Below are positions 1 through 10,139 of a stretch of 64,000 nucleotides of DNA, piece by piece. The notes beneath the pieces were generated by a model. It saw nothing but the letters and a program-made list of their open reading frames with translations. It searched no databases and was not told the origin of the DNA. The DNA lies in contig CAVXHV010000004.1 in assembly GCA_963761445.1 (NCBI GenBank), forward strand, positions 4,278,001 through 4,342,000, given 5' to 3'. The stretch comes from CAVXHV01 sp963761445. Lineage in GTDB: Bacteria; Planctomycetota; Planctomycetia; Isosphaerales; Isosphaeraceae. Both the position numbers and the translations under genes were made by a program. Each line of letters opens with the position of its first letter. Within the stretch, counting starts at the first letter, position 1.

Positions 1-11
1 AATCAGGCATT

Positions 12-560
12 GTGTCGCACGACTTGCTACCTGAGCCAGACGTGAACCGCGAAGGTTACGACGTGTTCAAGCCGATCGCCGTGTCGATCGGGGACTTGTT
101 GCATGGGATGACGGCGATCGAGGGGTTTCCGTATGACTTCTGGAGTGCACAGGAGTACCCAATCCTCTTCAACACGGACGTGATCACCGAGCCCAGGGGG
201 TTGTGTCTGGGAACCTCGGTGGAAGCGATCCAGCGGTTGCTTTTTCGCGGTACTCACCTGGTGGACCGACGCGGCATTGAGGAAATACTCGGAGACGAGG
301 GACTGGATTCGGCTGGTCAGTGGAGCAAGACCGAGCCAGGCCGGGAGTGGTTCGACTTCGCGGCGGAGGGCGACAGATGGACTAATGACATGAGGACCGT
401 TGTGTTCGACTTTCGGATCGACAATCTCAACGGCGGGTTAACGAGTCTCGGCTTTGCGCAGCGTTTGCTGAAGATCGCCCCTGACGAATTTGATTACTTC
501 TGGAGCGGCGATCGCGTGTTCGTGAGGTTGCACTGGGTCGACGGGTGGAAATCGGAGTGA
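12..560 (+). CDS. Hypothetical protein, possibly 5'-truncated by window edge
   Basis: A 182-residue soluble protein starting at GTG. The frame stays open to the first base of the window, so the true start may lie upstream. It has no signal peptide or membrane segment. The sequence is rich in aromatic and acidic residues (for example FDYFWSGDRVFVRLHW near the C-terminus) and has a normal globular composition. I do not recognise the family. Neighbours give no functional hint: the next gene lies on the opposite strand and converges on it. Codon use resembles the surrounding genes, so it is probably real. Confidence 0.6.
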   Translation: MSHDLLPEPDVNREGYDVFKPIAVSIGDLLHGMTAIEGFPYDFWSAQEYPILFNTDVITEPRGLCLGTSVEAIQRLLFRGTHLVDRRGIEEILGDEGLDSAGQWSKTEPGREWFDFAAEGDRWTNDMRTVVFDFRIDNLNGGLTSLGFAQRLLKIAPDEFDYFWSGDRVFVRLHWVDGWKSE

Positions 561-723
561 TGCGCGGGCGAGGACGTGCGCGTGCGCATCAAGCGCGCTT
601 TCGCGGAGCGAAAGGCGACTTTCGCGCGGTATGGCGGGCCGCACTTTCATCGCGCGGACGGCGGCTTTGCGCTCGAGGGGCGGTTGAGCTAGATCGGGGA
701 CTCGACGCGCGATTTGCCGGATC

Positions 724-745
724 GTCAGGCTAAAGCCTGACCTAC
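724..745. repeat. Dispersed palindromic repeat, family A
   Basis: Seven-base arms GTCAGGC and GCCTGAC flank a TAAA loop and are followed by CTAC. The same element occurs three more times at 55442-55544. It lies between two convergent genes, where it could act as a REP-like 3'-end hairpin. Confidence 0.85.
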
Positions 746-763
746 TCTCGACGGCGGGTGCTG

Positions 764-2605
764 TTACTTGCGCTCCTCGAGCGAGCGCTTGACGACGCGG
801 TAGAGCGAGGAGGCGTAGGATTTTTCGACGATCTCCTTGTACTTGGCGTAGCCTGCGTCTTGATTTCCTTGCTGGAAGAGCTGGCGCGCTTCGCCGAAGG
901 CTTGCTTGGCGGCAACATCGTGGGTTTTGCGGAGCTCAGCAAACGCGGCCATCACTCGCTGCGCGGGCTTGGCAAACTCGAACTCGTCGCGATAGGCCAA
1001 GAACCCATCGATCCAGGCGCCGTCCCTGGCGCTCTTGACCAAGGGGCCAAATTTGCGGGCGCCGGTGGCAGCCTTGGTATCGATCGAGCTGGTGAGCTCG
1101 TCGAGGCGGCGCTTCTGAGCGGCACTGAGCTTGAGCGCTTTCGCGCGGTCGAGGGCGGCGATCGCGTCGCGGTAACCTTGCTTGCCGGTGCGCTCGGCGG
1201 CGAAGTCGATCAAGACCTTCGGGTCCTTTGACGAGAATGTCTCGAGCCAGCGGATCGCGGGGCCGACCGGGAGACGGGCGAACATGTGAGCGGCTGTCTC
1301 ATCGGTAAAGAACCGGAACGCGGGCCAGTCTGCTTCGCCGTAGAGCGTGGCGGCGTACTGGCCCATGCCGAAGCCCATGACCGGGTCGTTCTTGCCGTGA
1401 ATGATCGCCAGGGGAACGCTGCGCTGGGCTTTGCGCAGAGCTTCGTCGGTGAAGACGTCGGGCTCGCACTGGAAGATCACGCCGGCCGAGATGGGAAACG
1501 CGCCGGCCAAGAGCTCGGGGGAGTTCATCAAGAGGCTATAGGTGAGGAAGCCGCCCTGGGAATGGCCTCCGACCAGGTAGTGGTCGATCGGGTAGACTTC
1601 CTTGAGCTCGGTCATTGCCTGACTGACCAGGGCCGGGCTTTCGCGGTCGGTGCCCGGAAACCCTTTGAACGTACTGCGCCCGACGTAGTTGACGTAGGTG
1701 TAGTTGAAGCGAGGGTCGTCGCCTGTGTTGGATGGGGTCTCGCCGTTAATGCCCAGGATGATGAATTCGCGGGCGATGTCGGGCCAGGCCGAGGCGATCG
1801 TCGCCACGTAGGCTTGCGCGTTCATATTAGAGCCGTGAAGAATCAGGATCGTGGGCCACTTGCGGGAGTCGCCGGCCTTGAAGCCCTCGGGCGCCCGGAT
1901 CGCGTAGGTGAGGAGATTCGCGGTGGAACCGTCGATCATTTTGCCGGCGACCAGGGGCGCATGGCGCACGAACGAGGGCGCCGGCCGGCCGGCCCAGCCG
2001 AACCAGCCGGGAAAGCCGTCGGTATTTGCGGCGCCGCGGAGCGACTTTCCATCGGGCGAGAGGTCAAACCATCCCTGGCCGTTTCGAAAGCTCGTGAAGC
2101 GGAACTCGAGCCGGCGGCCGGTCGCCTTGCCCTCGATCGAGGATGTGCCGCGGAGGGCGTAACTCCCCTTGACGGCGGCCGCTTCCTGAGTCAGATCCAT
2201 CAGACCCAGATCCGTTAGCCAGAGCCCTCCGAACGCCGCGAGCTTGCCCGAGGTCGCTTTGGGGTCGGGCCGCCAGCCGTTCCATTCCCCGCGCCGGCCG
2301 TTCTTGACCTGAAACGTGCCCGTGAACGAGTTGCCCGAATCATCGAGCACGTAGCGCCCCTCGCCCTTGGCCTGCCCCTCGGTGTATTCAAACGTCAACA
2401 CATTGTCTTTCACGGTTCCCTTCAAGGGAAATTGGCCGGCGTTGCCATAGCTTCCGGTGACGACGTTGCCCTTCTGCTGGAGCTTGACGATGCTGATCGA
2501 AGTGCGCCATTCACCTTGAAAAGAGCCGTCCGGTCCGGCGGCGTGGATCGCCGCCACGGTGAGCGTGAATACGAGCGAGGCCAGGATCGCCAGAGTCGTT
2601 CGCAT
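764..2605 (-). CDS. Secreted PHB-depolymerase-like alpha/beta-hydrolase (esterase)
   Basis: The start at 2605 (MRTTLAIL) is preferred over an upstream in-frame ATG at 2731 because it begins a clean signal peptide (about residues 1-23, ending AIHAAG). Residues about 28-112 and 125-208 are two beta-rich lipocalin-like segments containing GxW/GSY motifs. A hydrolase domain follows from about 240: the oxyanion region LILHGSN at about 255 and the nucleophile elbow GHSQG at 347-351, matching the GxSxG motif of esterase/PHB-depolymerase-like proteins. The helical C-terminus (about 480-613) is rich in Ala, Lys and Asp. It probably acts on an ester substrate outside the cytoplasm; the substrate is unknown. 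It stands alone on the minus strand, diverging from the DUF1501 gene. Confidence 0.8.
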   Translation of the reverse strand: MRTTLAILASLVFTLTVAAIHAAGPDGSFQGEWRTSISIVKLQQKGNVVTGSYGNAGQFPLKGTVKDNVLTFEYTEGQAKGEGRYVLDDSGNSFTGTFQVKNGRRGEWNGWRPDPKATSGKLAAFGGLWLTDLGLMDLTQEAAAVKGSYALRGTSSIEGKATGRRLEFRFTSFRNGQGWFDLSPDGKSLRGAANTDGFPGWFGWAGRPAPSFVRHAPLVAGKMIDGSTANLLTYAIRAPEGFKAGDSRKWPTILILHGSNMNAQAYVATIASAWPDIAREFIILGINGETPSNTGDDPRFNYTYVNYVGRSTFKGFPGTDRESPALVSQAMTELKEVYPIDHYLVGGHSQGGFLTYSLLMNSPELLAGAFPISAGVIFQCEPDVFTDEALRKAQRSVPLAIIHGKNDPVMGFGMGQYAATLYGEADWPAFRFFTDETAAHMFARLPVGPAIRWLETFSSKDPKVLIDFAAERTGKQGYRDAIAALDRAKALKLSAAQKRRLDELTSSIDTKAATGARKFGPLVKSARDGAWIDGFLAYRDEFEFAKPAQRVMAAFAELRKTHDVAAKQAFGEARQLFQQGNQDAGYAKYKEIVEKSYASSLYRVVKRSLEERK

Positions 2606-2818
2606 AGCAGTCGTCCCTGTGAAGTTGAATTGAGTTGAGCCGATGGGAGCGTTTCGACATTCTACAACAGTCGGTGGACGCACCGACAGCCGGTACCCGA
2701 TAGTTATAGGGGCGTAAATTGTTTGGCGCAACTCGCGCTCCGTGTTAGAATTTGGTTAAACATTTTTGCGGGCGGCCGGGAACGGGCGCGTAACCTCAGG
2801 GGCAGCTTGGAAAAAGGA

Positions 2819-4240
2819 ATGGAAACAACGCACCGGCATGGGGTTGGATTTGTTCGCCGCGAGTTCATCCAGGTGGGGTTCTCGGGGTTGCTGGGGTTCG
2901 GCTTGTCCGAGCTTCTGGCGGCGAAGGCCCGAGCCGGGCGCGACGTGAAGGCGGGGCAGAGCGAGGGCATGAAGCCGCGGGCGAAATCCGTCATCCTGGT
3001 TTTCTTGACCGGGGGCTTGAGCCATCTTGATTCATTCGACATGAAGCCGGATGCGCCGGAGGGTATCCGCGGCGAGTTCAAGCCGATTGCGACCGCGGTG
3101 CCGGGTATCTCGATGTGCGAGCACTTGCCCGAGTTTGCGGCACGGGCGGGGTCGCTGGCGATCGTGCGCTCGCTGGGCCATCATTACACGAACCATTTGA
3201 ATGCAACTCACGAGATCCTGACCGGCCATTCGCAACCCGGTGCCTTTTTCGACAAGATCGCCTCGCGCGACGATTACCCGTGTTATGCCGCGGGGGTGGA
3301 TGCGATTCGGCCGCGTGCCGACGGCGTTCCCAGCGGCGTGATGCTGCCGACGTTCTTGATGGAAGGTCCGCTGGTCTGGCCTGGTCAGCATGCGGGCTTC
3401 CTGGGGCCCAAGCACGACCCCTGGCAGGTGCGACAAGATCCCAATCGGCCGGGCTTCGGCTTTGAGGGTCTGGCGTTACCCGAGGGCCTCTCGATCGAGC
3501 GGCTTGACCGGCGGAAATCGCTGCTGGACCAGGTGGGCCGCCGGGTCGACGAGATCGCGGAGAAGGCAATCGAACGCAAGGACCCGTTCGCCGAGCAGAT
3601 TGAGCGGGCTTATGCCTTGCTGCTCTCGGGCAAGGTGGCCCGCGCGTTCGACCTGAATCGCGAAGACCCGCGGCTGCGCGAGCGGTACGGGAGGCATATG
3701 TACGGCCAGTCGCTGCTACTGGCCCGCCGGCTGGTGGCCGCCGGCGTGCCGGTCGTTCAGGTGAACATGGGGCGGGTGCAGACGTGGGATACGCACTCGC
3801 AGAATTTCAAGTCGCTCAAGAGCCGGCTGCTTCCGCCGCTTGACCGCGGAGTGTCGGCCTTGCTCGATGACCTGAAAGTGCAGGGGATGCTGGACGAGAC
3901 GCTCGTGGTTGTGACCGGAGAGTTCGGGCGGACCCCGCGGATCGGCTCGAGCACGGGCAATGTCAATTCCCGCGACGGGCGCGACCACTGGTCGAACGTG
4001 TTTTCCGCAGCGTTTGCCGGGGCCGGCGTGCGCGGCGGGCAGACGATCGGGCAGTCGGACCGGATCGGAGCTTACCCGGCGAGCCGTCCATTCACGCCGG
4101 GCGATTTTAGCGCCACCATTTACCGGGCGCTGGGAATTGACCCGGCGCATGAGCTGCGCGACCGGCTGGGGCGGCCGATCCGGCTGTGCAACGGGGAAGA
4201 GATCTCCGCGCTTTACGACGGCGGTTCGCGCGGGGTTTGA
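2819..4240 (+). CDS. DUF1501 domain protein with Tat-like signal
   Basis: The chosen start (METTHRHG) directly precedes a twin-arginine motif RREFIQ and a hydrophobic stretch, and has GGA-rich bases just upstream. The frame extends to 2723 but that part reads as non-coding. The 473-residue product has the DUF1501 hallmarks: LTGGLSHLDSFDMKP near residue 65, a central QVNMGRVQTWDTHSQN and VVTGEFGRTPRI, then a GRDHW motif near residue 385. DUF1501 proteins are very numerous in Planctomycetota and belong to the alkaline-phosphatase/sulfatase-like fold; the substrate is unknown. They are often paired with a DUF1549/DUF1553 cytochrome-like gene, which is absent here, so this is an orphan copy. Confidence 0.85.
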   Translation: METTHRHGVGFVRREFIQVGFSGLLGFGLSELLAAKARAGRDVKAGQSEGMKPRAKSVILVFLTGGLSHLDSFDMKPDAPEGIRGEFKPIATAVPGISMCEHLPEFAARAGSLAIVRSLGHHYTNHLNATHEILTGHSQPGAFFDKIASRDDYPCYAAGVDAIRPRADGVPSGVMLPTFLMEGPLVWPGQHAGFLGPKHDPWQVRQDPNRPGFGFEGLALPEGLSIERLDRRKSLLDQVGRRVDEIAEKAIERKDPFAEQIERAYALLLSGKVARAFDLNREDPRLRERYGRHMYGQSLLLARRLVAAGVPVVQVNMGRVQTWDTHSQNFKSLKSRLLPPLDRGVSALLDDLKVQGMLDETLVVVTGEFGRTPRIGSSTGNVNSRDGRDHWSNVFSAAFAGAGVRGGQTIGQSDRIGAYPASRPFTPGDFSATIYRALGIDPAHELRDRLGRPIRLCNGEEISALYDGGSRGV

Positions 4241-4353
4241 GGCGACGGCTTCGCCTTGATCGACGGGTGGAGATACGGCGGGCCGGAGACCTTCGGTCGG
4301 AGGGGAGTCGGGGGCTGGAGGCCCGCGCCCAACGTAATGTTGGACCGGGGCGT

Positions 4354-5742
4354 TCAGAAATCGACCTTTAACCGGAGGCCGAGAACGAAGGCCGTCTCGA
4401 CCGGGGCGAGTCCCGGGTGGAGTATCTGGAAGTCAGGGCTCAAGTGGCAGCCCGGCGCGATTCGCAGGTTGTAGAAGAGCTCGACGCCCGTTTCGTCGCG
4501 GACGCCCGGCGCATGGCTCTTGAATTCTGAGCTCAAGGCGAGATCGTAGAAACCCACGCCGAGGATATCGCCGTCGCGTCCGGGCAGGGGCGAGTTGCCG
4601 CAGAGGGCGATGCTCACGAACCAGCGGACGGGGTTGGGATTGCCGTCGCCAAGACCGGTCTGGCCATAAAGTCCCAGGCCCCGGTCAGGGTTTTCCGAGT
4701 CGACCACGAGGCGCTGCTCGAAGTTCCAGAGAAGCGTCCAGGTTCCGGACTTCTTTGCGATCGGCTCCGACGTAGCGGGCAGCGTGATAAACGAAGCCGG
4801 CGCCAGATCGGTGAATGAGCCCGTTCCAAAAAGGCCCGCGAAAACCTGCTGGCCGGGGAGCCCGAAGAAGTTGGTCGCTTGCTTCGCCTGCGCGTAGATG
4901 AACACGCCGTTCTTGCCCAGGTTTTCGAGGCCGCTCGTGCGTGGCGAGTCATATGTGTTGAGCACGATCAAGGCGAGCGAAGGCCCCGGTTTCAAGTCTG
5001 TATAGAAGCCGGCGCCGGGCGTGGAGTAAGGGTAGCGATCGAGCGCCAGGTTGAAGTTGAACGCGGCATTCATGAACCGGGAGGTCAGCGGGTATTTCAG
5101 GAACCGGTCGAGATCGCCGTTCAAGGCGTTGAGCTTGCCGAAGAAGATACCCGTGGTCTCGCTCAACTGCTGCGTAAACTTGAGCCCGGTGATCGCGGTG
5201 ATATCCTGGTTGGGCACGGGGAAGAACATCGCGAGGTTGGTGGGCGAATAAGACCCGGCAAAGCCGTCGATTGACTGGCCCAGCCGCGACTCGGCGAAGA
5301 CATCGAGCATGCCGCCGTCCCACAGGCCGAGCTTCTCGGTATCGAAGTGCGCCAGCAAGTCAAACTTGCCGCCCCAGCGAAACGCCTGCTGGATCCCGCC
5401 GGAGGCCACGCCCTGCTCGAACTGGGTGGACGATGCATAGAACGAGAAGCCGCTCTGCTCCAGCAACGGCCGCAGGCCGAAGGCGTCCCCCAGCAAGAAG
5501 CGGCTCGATTGAGGACCGTCAGGGTAGAGACTCGGCCCGGGCGCGGGCGTGATCGGCGCGGCGGGAGTCTCCTGGCCGCTGTCGAAGGCCGAGACGTCGT
5601 AAGGCGTGATCTGGCGCTCGGGAGAGGGCCCGGGCTCTGCGAACGGATCTTGATCCTGGGCGGGCGCGGGCCGCGTCAGGAACATCGCGATGGCGACCAC
5701 ACCCGACGCGAGAATTCTCGACCGTACTGCTGGCGAGAACAT
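4354..5742 (-). CDS. Carbohydrate porin, OprB-like outer-membrane beta-barrel
   Basis: A 462-residue protein with a signal peptide (about 1-28, ending RPAPAQ), a short Pro/Glu-rich linker, then alternating beta-strand sequence rich in Phe, Tyr, Gly and Asn. It ends in GLRLKVDF, with the terminal Phe typical of outer-membrane barrels. Length and motifs (for example GIFFGKLNALNGDLDRFLKY cut to its core GKLNALNGD) fit the OprB family, which passes sugars across the outer membrane. It diverges from the VIT-VWA gene with 230 bases between them; I found no convincing promoter pair there. Confidence 0.75.
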   Translation of the reverse strand: MFSPAVRSRILASGVVAIAMFLTRPAPAQDQDPFAEPGPSPERQITPYDVSAFDSGQETPAAPITPAPGPSLYPDGPQSSRFLLGDAFGLRPLLEQSGFSFYASSTQFEQGVASGGIQQAFRWGGKFDLLAHFDTEKLGLWDGGMLDVFAESRLGQSIDGFAGSYSPTNLAMFFPVPNQDITAITGLKFTQQLSETTGIFFGKLNALNGDLDRFLKYPLTSRFMNAAFNFNLALDRYPYSTPGAGFYTDLKPGPSLALIVLNTYDSPRTSGLENLGKNGVFIYAQAKQATNFFGLPGQQVFAGLFGTGSFTDLAPASFITLPATSEPIAKKSGTWTLLWNFEQRLVVDSENPDRGLGLYGQTGLGDGNPNPVRWFVSIALCGNSPLPGRDGDILGVGFYDLALSSEFKSHAPGVRDETGVELFYNLRIAPGCHLSPDFQILHPGLAPVETAFVLGLRLKVDF

Positions 5743-5974
5743 TCGAATCCCCGCGGAGGAGTCGGGGCGCGTTGGCGGATTCGGGGAAGGAGCGCTCCCT
5801 CAACAGGAATCGACCGCAGGCGCTGTCAACTTGAGCGATCTGGCCGAATGTGCCGGTTAGATGACCGAACGCCGCTCATTGGGTTGTTACAAACGTGTGA
5901 CAAATCCTGGCCTCGAAACCGCGTATCATCAGGTAGTGGAATTCTGATCGAGAGCCCTACGGGAGGGGATCACC

Positions 5975-8232
5975 ATGAGCGATCGCTGGTTTTGCGTGTT
6001 TGTTCTGACCGCCATCGCGCTGGCGGGGTCTGCCCGCGCACAGGATTCCCGCGGGCGGCCGTGGCCGTCGCAGATGGTCGTGCCGCAGGCTCGCGCGTAT
6101 GGGCTGGCGCACTCGGCGGCTCTGCAGATCACCGGCGTGACGACCGGCGTCGTCATTCGCGATCGGATCGCCACCACGATGATGGAGATTCACCTCCACA
6201 ACCCGAGTGGGATGCGTCAAGAGGCTGCGCTCCTGGTTCCCGTGCCGGAGGGCGCAGTGGTGCGCGGGTTCGAGTTCCAGGGTTTGGGCGCCGAGCCTTC
6301 GGCCCGGGTTCTTTCGCGCGAAGAGGCGCGCGAGACTTATGATCGCATCGTCGCCCAGGCGCGCGACCCGGCCTTGCTCGAGTTTGCCGGGTTCAATCTG
6401 GTGCGGTCGACGGTGTTTCCTGTCGAGCCGGGGGGGAACCAGGCAGTGCGCCTCACATACGAGCATATGCTGGCGGTGAGCGGCGATCGGGTTGATTACG
6501 TTCTGCCGCGGAGCGAGTCGGTCGAATACACGGTTCCGTGGAAGATCGCGCTCAAGATTCTTTCGGGCACACCGGTCACCGCGGTCTATTCGCCGAGCCA
6601 TCGGCTCAAGACCATGCGGAAGACGGGGAGTGTGGCGGCCGTCGAGCTCGCGGCCGATGCGGCGAACGAGCCCGGACCCTTCCGATTGTCGTTCCTGCGC
6701 GAGCGTGCGGGCGTCTCGGCGTCACTGTTTGCCTACCCGGACCCGAAGGTCGGCGGTGGCTACTTCTTGCTTCTCGCGGGATTGCCGCCACAGGCGGCCG
6801 GGCGGGAGAACGCCGGGCTCAAGCGCGAGGTGACGCTCGTGATCGACCACTCCGGCAGCATGCGGGGCGGAAAGCTCGACCAGGTGCGCGAGGCTGCGCT
6901 GCAAGTGCTGGCCGGGCTCGATCAGGGCGAGTCGTTCAACGTCATCCTGTATAACGAAGGGGTCGAGGCGTTTTCGGGGCGGCCGGTGCGCAAATCGCGG
7001 GCGACGATGAAGGACGCCGAAGAATTCCTGGCGGGGATGACGGCGCGGGGAGGCACGAACATCCACGACGCGCTCTTGGAAGCGCTGCGGCAGCCGTCGG
7101 CGGAAGGAGCGCTGCCCATCGTGCTGTTCATGACCGACGGGCTGGCAACGGTCGGCCAGACTTCGGAGGCCGCGATCCGCGAGCTGGCGCTCAAAGGCAA
7201 CACGCACGGGCGGAGAATCTTCACGTTCGGCGTGGGGGTAGACGTCAACACGCCGCTTCTGGAAAAGATTGCGTACGAGAGCCGGGCCACGACGACTTTC
7301 GTGCTGCCGGGCGAGGATGTCGAGGTGAAGGTGGGGGCCGTATTCGAGCGTCTGCGGGGCCCGGTTCTCGCCGAGCCGGCGCTGGCGATCGGCGAGGGAG
7401 CGACTCGGCGGCGTGCGCGTGAGCTGATTCCGGCGCGGCTTCCGGATCTATTCGAGGGCGACCAGATCGTGCTCCTGGGACAGTATTCCGGCGATGAGCC
7501 GCTCGAATTCACGCTGCGGGGTAACTATCGCGGCACGCCGCGCGTCTTCCAGTTCAAGCTGTCGCTCGAGCAGGCGACGACGCGCAACGGGTTTGTGCCG
7601 CGGCTCTGGGCCAGCCGCAAGATCGGGCTGCTCGTGGACGCGATTCGCGAACAGGGAGGCTCCGCGGGCGTGCTCTCACTCGAAGCCAAGAACACGATGA
7701 GCAGCGCATCGCGGGAGCTGGTCGATGAGATCGTGAGGCTCTCGACCGAATTCGGCATTCTGACGGAGTATACGGCGTTCCTGCGCGCGAGGGGACCGAT
7801 TTTTCGCAGAAGGACAAGGTGTTCTCCGAGGCCGAGAACCTCTTCCGCAACCGCGCGATGCAGACCCGGAGTGGGTTGTCGTCGGTCAATCAAGATCTGA
7901 ACAACCAGAATATGAAAGCGTTCATGTGTGTGAACCCGCGCAACGAATTCTATGATGCGTCGATGAACAAGGTTGCCACCGCGGCCGTGCAGCAGGTATG
8001 CGACCTGGCGTTTTACAAGCGAGGCGGCCGCTGGGTGGACAGCCGGCTGGTCTCGAGCGAGGGGCAGGCTCCGCCGGCCAAGGTCGTCACGTTCGGATCT
8101 CAGGAGTTCCGAGACCTCGCGGCCAAGCTGGCGGGCGAGGGGCGGCAGGGGAGCATCGCGCTTCAGGGCGACATCTTGATGCTGGTCGACGGCCAGCGAA
8201 TTCTCGTCAAGGCGCCGGGCGACTCGCCTTGA
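5975..8232 (+). CDS. Secreted VIT and von Willebrand A domain protein (one frame break)
   Basis: The ATG at 5975 follows a strong GGGAGGGG ribosome site. The protein has a signal peptide (about 1-22), a VIT domain (about 45-170, including LHNPSGMRQEAALLVPVPEG), then a VWA domain from about 285 with the MIDAS motif DHSGS and FMTDGLATVG. The reading frame breaks near 7790: upstream it reads TEYTAFLRARG, and one base fewer gives EGTDFSQKDKVFSEAENLF, continuing at 7819-8232. The tail is clearly part of the same protein family, so I join the two as one gene of about 750 residues. A one-base loss in a G run is the simplest explanation. VIT-VWA proteins mediate protein-protein contacts at the cell surface; the partner is unknown. 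Confidence 0.8.
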
Positions 8233-8291
8233 AGAGCTTCGTCATTCAAACCGTGTTCGTGTCTCTCTAGTTTATTGATGGAGGAGATTCC

Positions 8292-9430
8292 ATGAAACGC
8301 GCTCTCTTTCTTGCGCTTTGTCTTGCAGTCGGATCGGGAGGGGCGGCTCGCGGGCAGGCCGTTGCCAAGGATCCAGCGCCGCCGCGGCGGCCGACAGTGC
8401 AGATCGCCATCCTGCTCGATACGAGCAACAGCATGGACGGCCTGATCGCTCAGGCCAAGACGCAGCTCTGGAATATCGTCAACGAATTTATCCGGGCTCG
8501 GAAGGACGGCCGCCAGCCGGCCGTCCAGGTCGCGCTCTTCGAATACGGCAAGCGATCGCTCGCCGCGCAGGAAGGGTTCGTGCGTCTGGTCTTGCCGCTT
8601 ACCGACGACCTGGACCGCGTCTCCGAGGAATTGTTCGCACTCAAGACCAACGGAGGCGACGAGTACTGCGGCTGGGTGATCCGCGATGCCGTCAAGAGGC
8701 TGGAGTGGAGCCCGTCGCGCGAGGTGTACAAGGCCATCTTCATCGCGGGGAATGAGCCGTTCACGCAAGGGTCGGTCGATTTCCACGGCTCGTGCAAGAG
8801 CGCGATCGAGCGAGGGATTCTGGTGAACACGATCTTCTGCGGCGGCAGCGCGGAGGGACGTCAGACCGGGTGGAATGATGGCGCAATCCTGGCCGACGGC
8901 CGTTACATGAGCATCGACCAGAACCAGAAAGTCGTCGAGATTCCGACTCCGCAAGATACGATGATCGCTCAGCTCGGCGTGCAACTGAACAAGACGTATC
9001 TGCCTTATGGTAAGATGGGGCAGGCCGGGCAGGCGCGGCAATCGGTTCAAGACGTGAATGCCGGCGCGGCGTCGCAGGGGCGCTGGTGAACCGTTCGGTC
9101 TCGAAGATAAACGCGTTCTACTGCAACGATGGCTGGGACCTGGTGGACGCGATAGCAAACGGCAAATGCAAACTCGAGGACGTGAAGAGCGAAGACCTTC
9201 CGGAAGATCTGCGCAAGCTCGATCAAACAGGTCGGAAGGCGAAGGTGGACGAGGCCCGCAAGGAGCGCGAGGAAATTCAGAAGAAGATTCTCAAGCTGAA
9301 CCAGGAGCGTGAGGCATTCCTGGCAACCGAGCGCAAGAAGCATTCGAGCGAGCAGCAGCAGACGCTGGATCAAGTGATCTGCAAGACGATCCGCGATCAA
9401 GCTGCACGCAACAACTTCAAATTCGAGTAG
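8292..9430 (+). CDS. Secreted VWA-domain protein with coiled-coil tail (one frame break)
   Basis: A signal peptide (about 1-23) is followed by a VWA domain with the MIDAS motif DTSNS (residues about 41-45) and a DEYCGW segment. The first frame ends at 9089; a second frame (9086-9430) continues with a WDLVDA motif, a Lys/Glu-rich coiled coil (KEREEIQKKILKL) and a final KTIRDQAARNNFKF. In related proteins these parts form one polypeptide, so a one-base loss near 9065-9085 is likely. The alternative is a real GTGA-coupled pair of genes, which I consider less likely. It follows the VIT-VWA gene by 59 bases, so the two VWA genes may be cotranscribed. Confidence 0.75.
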
Positions 9431-9434
9431 GTCC

Positions 9435-10139
9435 ATGGATCGCAAGCGAATTCTGGTTGTCGAGGACGATCCGGCGATCCGGCGGGGCTTGATGGACGCC
9501 TTGAGCTTCGCCGGATACGCCACAGAAGAAGCGGGCGATGGGACCGCTGGGCTTGCCGCGGCCCTCGAGTCGGATTGCGACCTGCTCGTGCTGGACCTGG
9601 TCTTGCCGGGTAGGGGTGGTCTGGAGGTCTTGCGCGAGCTGCGTGGGATGCGGCGTGATCTGCCGGTGATCATTCTTGACTGCGCGAGGGTCGGAAGATG
9701 ACCGCGTGCGGGGACTGGCGCTGGCGCGGACGATTATGTGGTCAAGCCGTTCTCGATCAAGGAGCTGCTGGCCCGGATCGAAGCCGTGCTTCGGAGGGCG
9801 CCTGAACGGCCTCCGGCGGTGCGCCGGCTCGAGTTCGAGGGGGGGCTTGCCGACCTCGAGCGGCACGAGGTCGCGTTTGACGATGGGGGGCGATGCGAGC
9901 TTTCGGAGCGAGAGCGGGAGCTCTTGCATTACCTCGCCTGCCACGCCGGGAGAGCGGTCTCACGCGACGAGCTGCTGGCGCGGGTGTGGGGCCTCGACCC
10001 GGCGGGAATCACCACCCGGACGATTGACATGCACATCGCACGGCTGCGCGAGAAGCTGCGCGATGACACGAGCAGGCCGCGAATCGTGCTGACGGTGCGC
10101 GGTCAGGGTTACATGCTCGCCGCGGCGAGGCCAAGATGA
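9435..10139 (+). CDS. OmpR/PhoB-family response regulator (two compensating frame breaks)
   Basis: The receiver domain starts RILVVEDDPAIRRG and holds the phospho-acceptor Asp in LLVLDLVLPG. The frame is lost at about 9676 (one extra T) and regained at about 9725 (one missing G). The restored text reads ILTARGSEDDRVRG and then ALGADDYVVKPFS, which supplies the conserved Thr and Lys. The C-terminal winged helix includes ELSERERELLHYLACHAG and TIDMHIARLREKL, ending in VRGQGYML. It is a DNA-binding transcription regulator controlled by the downstream kinase. Its stop overlaps the kinase start (ATGA), indicating translational coupling. Four bases separate it from the preceding VWA gene. Confidence 0.85.

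Noticed and set aside
5880..5935. Promoter between porin and VIT-VWA genes
   Set aside because: Weak TTGTTA/TATCAT-like boxes exist but the spacing is wrong.
5347..6342. 331-codon plus-strand open frame
   Set aside because: It is antisense to the porin 5' end and out of frame with the VIT-VWA gene; Arg-rich shadow text typical of high-GC DNA.
8163..9158. 331-codon minus-strand open frame
   Set aside because: Antisense to the second VWA gene, which has a signal peptide, MIDAS motif and family match; the minus frame has none.
9086..9430. Independent small gene overlapping the VWA gene by GTGA
   Set aside because: The encoded segment is the usual C-terminal part of the same VWA family, so a frame break is more likely than two genes.
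9676..9730. Programmed ribosomal frameshifting in the response regulator
   Set aside because: The two changes lie in opposite directions within ~50 bases with no slippery heptamer or stimulatory structure; sequence error explains them better.
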